From Blastomonas sp. CACIA14H2 (GTDB taxonomy: Bacteria; Pseudomonadota; Alphaproteobacteria; Sphingomonadales; Sphingomonadaceae): DNA of 64,000 nucleotides. Shown in pieces: positions 55,367 through 61,913 of this stretch. The DNA lies in assembly GCA_000503195.1 (NCBI GenBank), contig AYSC01000012.1, forward strand, positions 1 to 64,000, read 5' to 3'. Under the pieces are notes generated by a model. The model did not search any database. It saw only the letters and a program-made list of their open reading frames with translations, and had not been told where the DNA came from. How positions within the stretch are numbered: position 1 is the stretch's first letter; each line of letters starts with the position of its first letter. The translations under genes and the position numbers were made by a program.

Positions 55367-55651
55367 GTGGACCGACTCGTTGAATATGCTGCGCGGCTGG
55401 CCGTTCCCATCGAACGCCTGAAACCTGCCATCACGGTGATGGGCTGGGTTGGCTTCGCGCTGGTATCGGCAGATTATGCGGGGTTCATCGACCTGCCGGT
55501 CATCGTCCAGATTCCGCTCTGGCTGGCGATCGTGACCAGCATTTGCCGGTGGGCCGTGTGGGAAGGCCTGATCAAGCCGAAGCTTGCGGCCTCACGGCAC
55601 CAGCCAGGTGCTGCTGCCAAGCCGCTGCCCCCGGCCGATGACGCGCACTGA
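55367..55651 (+). CDS. Small membrane protein, unknown
   Basis: A possible 94-residue protein starting at a GTG with only a weak ribosome-binding site. It has two hydrophobic stretches (AITVMGWVGFALVSADYAGF and VIVQIPLWLAIVTSIC) and a proline-rich tail. No family recognised. It lies after the terminator and is convergent with the MFS gene, with 11 bp between the stops. Confidence 0.55.
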   Translation: MDRLVEYAARLAVPIERLKPAITVMGWVGFALVSADYAGFIDLPVIVQIPLWLAIVTSICRWAVWEGLIKPKLAASRHQPGAAAKPLPPADDAH

Positions 55652-55662
55652 AGCCTGGAGCG

Positions 55663-56889
55663 TTATTCCGTCGCCAGCTTGAGCCGCGGGATCATCACGT
55701 GGATGAAGGCCAGCGCAACCAGATAGGCGCTGCCGCAGATCGCGAAGAGCGGGACATAGCCCATGCCGTTGCCCAGCGAATAGCCGGCGAACTCGATGAT
55801 CGCGGTGCCCGACAGGTTGCCCGCGACCGCGCCGAGCGCGATGACGCTGGCGACGCGGGTGGCGGGGATGATGTCGGCGGTCATGCCGAAGACATTGGTC
55901 GAAAAGCCCTGATGCGCAAACAGTCCCAGGCCGATCAGCACCGCAGCGATCCAGGGGTTTCCGGTCTGGAGCGAGAGCGGCATCGCAAGCACGACCAAGG
56001 CATAGAAGAGCATCGAGGTCTTGCGTGCTCCGTTGACGGTCATCCCGCGGCTGAGCAGGATCGGGTAGAGCCCGCCAGAGGTTATCGCGCCCAGAGCGGC
56101 GAGGGTGAAGATGATCGCGATCGGCCAGCCGAGCTCGCCTTGCGAAAGGCCGAACTGGCGGTTGAAGAAATCGGGCATCCAGAACAGGACGAACCACCAG
56201 ACCGCATCGATGCAGAATTTCGCGCCGATCACCGTCCAGGTCTTGCGGTCGGAGAGCAGGATTCCCCAGGGAACGCGCGCGCGCTCGGGAATGTCGCCCA
56301 GCGGTTTCAGGTTGCGGGTGCCCCACCACCAACCGGCGAGCCAGACGAAGCCCAGCGCACCGGTCACCCAGAAGGCGGCCTGCCAGCCGAAGGCCAGCGC
56401 GAAGGGCGGAATTAGCAGCGGGGTGAGGATGGCGCCGATATTGGGCGCGGTGTTGATCAGCCCGATGGCGATGCTGCGCTGCTTGACCGGCAAATAGGTC
56501 GCCGCCGCCTTGAGCCCCGCCGGCGTGCTGACCGATTCGCCCGCTGCGAGCACGACGCGCGCGGCGACGAACTGCTGCACCGTCTGGGCCAGCGCATGCG
56601 CCATGCCGGCCGCGCTCCAGACGGTCACCGCGATGGCATAGGCGACGCGCACGCCGAGCCGGTCGACGAACCAGCCGACGAACAGCAGCGTGCCCGCTGC
56701 CGCGATCTGGAAGGAGGAGCCGAGATGCGCATAATCGGCGTCGGACCAGCCGAACTCGGCCTCGAGCGTGGGCTTCAAGAGGGCCAGAACCTGGCGATCG
56801 ACATAATTGAGCGCGTTGCCGAGGAAGAGCAGGGCGACCAGCGCGATCGCTGCGCCGCGTGCCATGCCCTGATGCCGTGCCTCTTCCAT
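55663..56889 (-). CDS. MFS transporter, candidate sulfoquinovose(-glycerol) permease
   Basis: A 408-residue ACS-type MFS protein with about 12 helices; NYVDRQVLALLKPTLEAEFGW closely resembles the start of the ExuT-like protein in this window, so the two are related. GGAGG precedes the ATG at 56889. Its promoter region, shared with the divergent YeiH-type gene, carries a second copy of the element found before the sulfoquinovosidase operon. That makes it the natural inner-membrane partner of the TonB receptor; substrate is inferred. Confidence 0.78.
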   Translation of the reverse strand: MEEARHQGMARGAAIALVALLFLGNALNYVDRQVLALLKPTLEAEFGWSDADYAHLGSSFQIAAAGTLLFVGWFVDRLGVRVAYAIAVTVWSAAGMAHALAQTVQQFVAARVVLAAGESVSTPAGLKAAATYLPVKQRSIAIGLINTAPNIGAILTPLLIPPFALAFGWQAAFWVTGALGFVWLAGWWWGTRNLKPLGDIPERARVPWGILLSDRKTWTVIGAKFCIDAVWWFVLFWMPDFFNRQFGLSQGELGWPIAIIFTLAALGAITSGGLYPILLSRGMTVNGARKTSMLFYALVVLAMPLSLQTGNPWIAAVLIGLGLFAHQGFSTNVFGMTADIIPATRVASVIALGAVAGNLSGTAIIEFAGYSLGNGMGYVPLFAICGSAYLVALAFIHVMIPRLKLATE

Positions 56890-56926
56890 TGCCGATCCTC
56901 CCATATGCGCGCCTGTCTACGACGCT

Positions 56927-56940
56927 TCGTGCTTGCACGA
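56927..56940. promoter_or_regulatory. Inverted repeat in the MFS/YeiH divergent promoter
   Basis: TCGTGC-TT-GCACGA, 37 bp upstream of the MFS start. No second copy was noticed elsewhere in the window. A possible operator. Confidence 0.35.
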
Positions 56941-56972
56941 TAGCCGCTCGCGCGCGTAAGGAAAGGGGAATA

Positions 56973-56991
56973 TGACACCGAAGGACATATC
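56973..56991 (+). promoter_or_regulatory. Second copy of the sulfoquinovose-locus element
   Basis: TGACACCGAAGGACATATC matches the element at 52772-52790 at 16 of 19 bases, differing only in the 3-bp centre. It ends 21 bp before the start codon of the YeiH-type exporter. Confidence 0.6.
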
Positions 56992-57012
56992 TCGGGGACG
57001 AGCGGAGCGGCG

Positions 57013-58104
57013 ATGAACGGCAAGCGGCAGGATATCGACTGGGATTCGCTCCCCGCTGCGGGCGACCTGTTCGGCGAGATGTATCTGGCCGATGCCGCGC
57101 CCCGGCCCGATGTCGCCAAGCCGCGCGACACGATCTTCCAGGGGCTCGCGATCTGCGCGATCGCCGCCGGGGCCGCTGCCTGGCTGTCCGAACATTACAA
57201 TTTCCCGATCATCCTGCTTGGCCTGCTGATCGGGCTGTCGCTGAGTTTCGTCGCGCGCGATCCGCGCAGCCACAAGGGGCTCGATTTCGCCTCGCGCACC
57301 TGCCTGCGCTTCGGCGTGGTGCTGCTGGGGCTGCAGGTCACGTTCGAGCAGATCGGCTCGCTGGGCGTACAGCCCTTCGCCGCACTGGCGGCGATCATGA
57401 CGGTGACCTTCCTCGCCGGGATACTCGGCGCGCGGCTGGTGGGCCAGTCCAACTATACCGGCATTCTCGCAGGCGGCGCGACCGCGATCTGCGGCGCGAG
57501 CGCGGCCATGGCGCTCTACGGCATCATCGGGCGCGAGCGATTGAACCAGTCGCAATTCGCGATCACGCTGGTGGTGGTTTCGCTCTTCAGCGCGCTGGCC
57601 ATGTCGCTCTACCCGATCCTCGCCGAGTATCTGCTGCTGACCGACCAGCAGGCCGGGTTCCTGATCGGCGCGTCGATCCATGACGTCGCGCAGGCGATCG
57701 GCGGCGGATATGCCTTTTCCGAAAGCGCGGGCAGCTATGCCGCGATCGTCAAGCTCTCGCGCGTCGCGATGCTGGCACCCGTCGTCATCATCACCGGCCT
57801 CGCCATCGGCAACGCCGACCAGGCCGAAGGCAGTCCCTTGTGGAAGCGGCTGGCGCTGCCCTGGTTCATCGTCGCGTTCTTCGGCGTGGTGCTGGTCAAC
57901 TCGCTGGTGGCGATGCCCGATCCGGTGCGCGATTCCGCGCTCAGCCTGTCCAAGGGGTTGCTGCTGATCGCGGTGATCGCGACCGCGATGCGCAGCCGCA
58001 TGGACCTGCTGATGGAGACCGGCATTCGGCCCGCGATCCCGGTGCTGATCGCGACATTGACCAGCCTCGCGGCCTCGTTCGCGGTGGTGATCCTGCTGTT
58101 CTAG
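57013..58104 (+). CDS. YeiH-type putative sulfite/sulfate exporter
   Basis: A 363-residue membrane protein of the YeiH/UPF0324 (putative sulfate exporter) family, with about ten helices and the conserved GGATAICGASAAMALYGII and GASIHDVAQAIGGGYAFSE. The N-terminal ~40 residues are hydrophilic. Beside a pathway that frees sulfite in the cytoplasm and a periplasmic sulfite oxidase, it most likely moves sulfite out. The family's substrate is not firmly proven. Its stop overlaps that of the convergent sorB by 3 bp (58102-58103 within opposite stop codons). Confidence 0.82.
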   Translation: MNGKRQDIDWDSLPAAGDLFGEMYLADAAPRPDVAKPRDTIFQGLAICAIAAGAAAWLSEHYNFPIILLGLLIGLSLSFVARDPRSHKGLDFASRTCLRFGVVLLGLQVTFEQIGSLGVQPFAALAAIMTVTFLAGILGARLVGQSNYTGILAGGATAICGASAAMALYGIIGRERLNQSQFAITLVVVSLFSALAMSLYPILAEYLLLTDQQAGFLIGASIHDVAQAIGGGYAFSESAGSYAAIVKLSRVAMLAPVVIITGLAIGNADQAEGSPLWKRLALPWFIVAFFGVVLVNSLVAMPDPVRDSALSLSKGLLLIAVIATAMRSRMDLLMETGIRPAIPVLIATLTSLAASFAVVILLF

Positions 58105-58460
58105 CCGAACCGTTCGGCGAGCAGCTGGGCGATCGCCTCGGCGTCGGCGGGCGCGACCGGCGCGCCATAGACCTTGACCATCTTGGTCACCTCGTCGTGC
58201 CAGAACTTCTCCCCCATGCCGCGCGGCTGGGTGGTGACATATTCCAGGCTGTGACAGGCGGTGCAGTTGTTGACCACGATCTCCGCCCCCGCGTCCGCGA
58301 GCTCGGCGGGGATCGCTTCTTCAGGTAGTTGATAGCTGACCGGCTCCATGCGCGCCGCCACGACCTCCGGTCCGGCGTCGCGATCCATCAGCGTCCAGGC
58401 CGCGCCTCCCGCCGCGATAGCCAGCAGGCCGAGGCCGATGACAAGTCCCTTGCTGCGCAT
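58101..58460 (-). CDS. sorB: Cytochrome c subunit of sulfite dehydrogenase (SorB-like)
   Basis: A 119-residue monohaem cytochrome c. An N-terminal hydrophobic segment (LVIGLGLLAIAAGGAAW) exports or anchors it; the haem site is CTACH (C66, C69, H70), with Met82 or Met94 as the likely axial ligand. It would take electrons from SorA and deliver them to the respiratory chain. Its ATG overlaps the sorA stop as TGATG. Confidence 0.85.
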   Translation of the reverse strand: MRSKGLVIGLGLLAIAAGGAAWTLMDRDAGPEVVAARMEPVSYQLPEEAIPAELADAGAEIVVNNCTACHSLEYVTTQPRGMGEKFWHDEVTKMVKVYGAPVAPADAEAIAQLLAERFG

Positions 58461-59662
58461 CACACGGCCTCCACGTTGATCGTCTCGACCACGTTGCGCA
58501 TATAGCCCGCAGGTTGCCAGAGCGGCTCCATCGGCTGCGTCTCGCCGCTCGAGCATTCGGCGCGAACGCGCAAGGTGTGCTGCCCCTTGGTGAGCGTCAG
58601 CCCCAGCTTCCATTCGCGGAACGAATAGCGCCCCAGATCCTCGCCGAGCCTGGCCTCCTGCCAGTTCCGGCCGTTATCGGGCGAGACGAGCACGCGCTTG
58701 ATGGGATCGCCACCGCTGAACGCGATCCCGCGCAATTCCGTCGTCCGTTTGGCGCTGACCTGCGCGCCATCGGCGTGGCTGGTCAGGAACGAGCGCACGT
58801 TGAACCGGGCGATCGGCACGGTCTTGTCGGGCTTGGTGCCAGGCTCGACGCAGCGGCAGTCATTTTCGGGAATGCGATAGGCGGTCTTCATCCAGTAACC
58901 GTCGAACTCCTTGTCGACGACGGTGATCTCGCTGAGATGCTTGACCCAATAGGTACCGAAATGGCCGGGCACGACGAGGCGCAGCGGATAGCCGTTGAGG
59001 AAAGGCAGTTCCTCGCCGTTCATCGCAAAGGCGACCATCACCTCGCCATCGCGGGCATGATCGATGTCGAGCGCCTTGACGAAATCGGCAATGCCATCGG
59101 CCGGCGGATTGTCGAGCCCGTTGAAGGTCACCTGGCGCGCGCCCGAGCGAACCCCGGCCTTGTCGAGCAGGTGCTTGAGCGCGACGCCCTGCCAGCGCGC
59201 ATTGCCCATCGCACCATGGCCGAGCTGGCCGCCCGCCACCCGCGGCGTGACGAAACCGCGACTGTTCCCCGAGCACTGGTTGACCGCAACGATCTCGCTC
59301 ACCGGAAAGTCGCGCCGCAGCGATTCGAGGCTGATCTGCAGCGGCTTCTCGACATGCCCGCCGATGGCGAGGCGGAAGCTGCGTGGATCGATTTCGGTGG
59401 GGAGACCAGACAGATGATAGCGCACGAAAAACGCGTCATTGGGCGTCAGCAACCCGTCATGGAACACGCTGAACGGCGTTTCGAGCTGCGGCGGGCGGCT
59501 GGTGAGCAGAATCATCTCGCGCTTGCCGGGCAGTTGCACCAGCGGGCGCGTGCCATTGGCAAAGGGCAGGGTAATGCTCTTGCCGCCCGCTGCCTTGCCG
59601 GCCGCGCCAATCAGCGCTGCGCCCGCGCTCGCGACGAACAGCCGCCTGTCAATTCCGCTCAT
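58460..59662 (-). CDS. sorA: Periplasmic molybdenum sulfite dehydrogenase (SorA-like)
   Basis: A 400-residue sulfite-oxidase-family protein. Tat leader DRRLFVASAGAALIG; the molybdenum-ligating Cys is C130 in VNQCSGNSRGF, and R81, H83, R135 and Y238 match the Arg, His, Arg and Tyr of the SorA active site. A C-terminal Mo-co dimerisation domain follows. It oxidises sulfite to sulfate in the periplasm. No haem domain is fused, so the separate SorB is its electron acceptor. Functionally it disposes of the sulfite made by SmoC. Confidence 0.9.
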   Translation of the reverse strand: MSGIDRRLFVASAGAALIGAAGKAAGGKSITLPFANGTRPLVQLPGKREMILLTSRPPQLETPFSVFHDGLLTPNDAFFVRYHLSGLPTEIDPRSFRLAIGGHVEKPLQISLESLRRDFPVSEIVAVNQCSGNSRGFVTPRVAGGQLGHGAMGNARWQGVALKHLLDKAGVRSGARQVTFNGLDNPPADGIADFVKALDIDHARDGEVMVAFAMNGEELPFLNGYPLRLVVPGHFGTYWVKHLSEITVVDKEFDGYWMKTAYRIPENDCRCVEPGTKPDKTVPIARFNVRSFLTSHADGAQVSAKRTTELRGIAFSGGDPIKRVLVSPDNGRNWQEARLGEDLGRYSFREWKLGLTLTKGQHTLRVRAECSSGETQPMEPLWQPAGYMRNVVETINVEAV

Positions 59663-59710
59663 TCCGCTCCCCTATCGTCAGTATGTCCACCGTTAGCCAG
59701 AAAGCGCTGC

Positions 59711-60265
59711 TCAGGCAAGAAAGGCGGCATATTGCTGACGCCAGAGCGCCACTTCGGCGGCCAGTTGCGGCGGTGCCTCGGCGCCTGACAGCACGATCTG
59801 CGACACGTCGTTCTCAGGATGCATCAGCATCTTGCGCTGGCCGTCGCTGAACCAGACCGCGATCGGCCGATCACACAGCGCATCGAGCACGTGCGCCGCC
59901 ATGCCACTGGCCACGGCCTTGCTGCCCGGCAGTGCGAGGACGGTCAGCGCGATCGCTTCGAACGGATGGCGCGCCGCGCGGTTGAAGCTGACCGAGACGA
60001 TCAGCCCGGACCGGTCGGGCCGCGCCTCGTCGGGGAGCGCGGCGACCCTGCGCCACGCGCAGAACCAGGTGCGGCAGATGGTCGGGCGCACCGCGTGAAT
60101 GCTACATCCGGTGGCGGAAAGCTGTGGGCAGGGCGTGCCGGCGGGCTTCTTCAGATCGGGCGTGTCGACCTTCAGCGTCACGCAGCATGCGGTGCAACCG
60201 CCGCATTCGCGATCCGGCAGCACCGGGCCCAGCAACAGGGTTTCCAGATCGGGATGGTCTGCCAT
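59711..60265 (-). CDS. YkgJ-type cysteine-cluster protein
   Basis: A 184-residue protein with the YkgJ cysteine pattern: CGGCTACC, CPQL, GCSIH, RPTICRTWFCAW, which probably binds a metal or iron-sulfur cluster. Function unknown. The ATG at 60265 was taken; a TTG at 60286 would add seven residues. Neither has a strong ribosome-binding site. Confidence 0.78.
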   Translation of the reverse strand: MADHPDLETLLLGPVLPDRECGGCTACCVTLKVDTPDLKKPAGTPCPQLSATGCSIHAVRPTICRTWFCAWRRVAALPDEARPDRSGLIVSVSFNRAARHPFEAIALTVLALPGSKAVASGMAAHVLDALCDRPIAVWFSDGQRKMLMHPENDVSQIVLSGAEAPPQLAAEVALWRQQYAAFLA

Positions 60266-60325
60266 CCGGGCAATCTGGCGGTGCAATCGGCCATGCGCAA
60301 GCCTGCTACCGCCGCGCCGCCGCGC

Positions 60326-61441
60326 TCAGCGCCAGTGAATCCACTCGCCATAGGGGTGGCAGGTGGCCAGGAACCGCTGCTCGCCGCCCGGCCAGCTGGT
60401 CAGCGACAGCCGTACCTCGCTGCGGTCGGGGGTCCATTCCAGGCTGATCCAGGCAAGCGGTGTTCGCTCGGTCGCAAACTGACCCGACTGGACGATGATC
60501 TCCGCCAGCCGGGCGCGTTGCGGTTCGGGAAGATATTGGCGGAACATCGAATGAAACACGACGCGGCAGGTGTCGGCAGCCTGCGGCGCGGCCAGCCTGG
60601 CGGCCACCCAGGCGATCGCCTCGGCCTTTTCGATCTGCGGCAGATGGTGGCGCGCGATATCGAGCGCGCGCTCGAGCCGCTCGATCCGATGGCGCTGATC
60701 GGCCCAGATAAAGGCGAGCAGCCGTTCGCGGCTATCGGCATCCTGCGCGTCGAGCGGGTGCAGATCGGCACCACAGGCGGACAGGATTTCGACCGGGGCC
60801 GCCACCGGCCGCGGGCCGCGCCATTCGGGTGCGATTTGCAGCGCGGAAGCCTGGTCGCCGACACGAGTGCCCCCCAGATCGAAGCCATAGCGACCGAGAT
60901 TGAGGTTCAGGCCGCAGCTGGTGCCGAGTTCGAGCAGCTCGAAGGGGAGGCCGAATTTGTCCGCGGCGATCATCAGCGCCGACATCAGCGCAGCCGATCG
61001 CCCGACCTCATTGGTCTGGGTGGGGTCGCGCAGCCACTGCAGGATGAAACTGTCGCATTGCGACAGCGCAGCCGCGAGCGCGCGGTCGTAATCGGCATGC
61101 TCGCCCCGGTACAGCGCGCTGAGCTCGGGCACGATGCCGCGCCGCGCCACGGCATGCAACGCACCGTTCAGCCGCATCGCAAGCGCTGCCGCAGCACGGT
61201 CGCCGGGCCAGCTGGCGATCACGGCTTCGGTCATCGGAGCGTGCGCCAGCTGCCGTTCTGCGGCTTCGAGCACATTGCCGACAAAGTCCGATCCGAGCGA
61301 TCGGCAGATATCGGCCTGGCGGGACAGTTCGGCATGCGCGGGTAACCGAACGAAAGGCCGTAACTCGGACGTTTCGGGGGTGCGTGGGCGCGATGGCCGC
61401 GCTGTATCGGCGATAACCTGAGTAGAAATGAGTGCAGCCAT
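60326..61441 (-). CDS. DUF2332 protein
   Basis: A 371-residue protein of the DUF2332 family, recognised by LLELGTSCGLNLNLGRYGF and the C-terminal block GGEQRFLATCHPYGEWIHW. The first of these resembles a methyltransferase-like nucleotide-binding turn, but no reaction is known for the family. The ATG at 61441 was chosen over one at 61453. A near-match to a CtrA box lies upstream at about 61510. Confidence 0.82.
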   Translation of the reverse strand: MAALISTQVIADTARPSRPRTPETSELRPFVRLPAHAELSRQADICRSLGSDFVGNVLEAAERQLAHAPMTEAVIASWPGDRAAAALAMRLNGALHAVARRGIVPELSALYRGEHADYDRALAAALSQCDSFILQWLRDPTQTNEVGRSAALMSALMIAADKFGLPFELLELGTSCGLNLNLGRYGFDLGGTRVGDQASALQIAPEWRGPRPVAAPVEILSACGADLHPLDAQDADSRERLLAFIWADQRHRIERLERALDIARHHLPQIEKAEAIAWVAARLAAPQAADTCRVVFHSMFRQYLPEPQRARLAEIIVQSGQFATERTPLAWISLEWTPDRSEVRLSLTSWPGGEQRFLATCHPYGEWIHWR

Positions 61442-61913
61442 GATTCTCGCCAACGACCCAGCCGGCAGACACTCCCGACCCCGGCAAACTGGCTAGGTAA
61501 TCAGCGTAAACAAGCAGTTAACGGAAGAAGGGCGAGGGAGAAGCCGCGCGCACCGGCGGCGCGCCGGCCCGGTCCGGGCGCCGGCGCGACCCGACCCGCG
61601 GCACGCTCCTTGCGCTGCAGACCCGATCTGCGCGTCTGTGACGCCCTCGATTCAGGCTGCGACAGAGGCCCCAAACTGCCGTGGGCCTGCGCAGGTAACC
61701 ACGCGTCCGCCAGCCGCCATCCGGGCACGATCGGCCGAGCAGAGGCGTCTGCGGCTGAACCGCTCGACGCTACGTAACCGGCGGATTTTGCAGGGTTTTT
61801 GGAAGCACCGTTCGCATCCGGATATCGCCGAATCTTGGTCAATCGCCGTTAACCACGCTTTAATTGGAATCCCATAGTCCGGGCTTCGGAGGCTATTACA
61901 GCAGGGGCATTTC
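61442..61913. other. Divergent intergenic region with a CtrA-like box
   Basis: These 472 bp separate the DUF2332 gene from the last TonB receptor. The middle part is GC-rich without a credible gene. The right end is AT-richer, contains the TTAA-N7-TTAA site and is the likely receptor promoter. The left end has a one-mismatch version, TTTA-N7-TTAA type, near 61510. No RNA gene was seen. Confidence 0.5.
61849..61863 (+). promoter_or_regulatory. CtrA-type box upstream of the TonB receptor
   Basis: TTAACCACGCTTTAA has the exact TTAA-N7-TTAA form bound by the cell-cycle regulator CtrA in alphaproteobacteria. It ends 50 bp before the receptor's start codon, a usual distance for a promoter-linked site. 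Confidence 0.5.
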
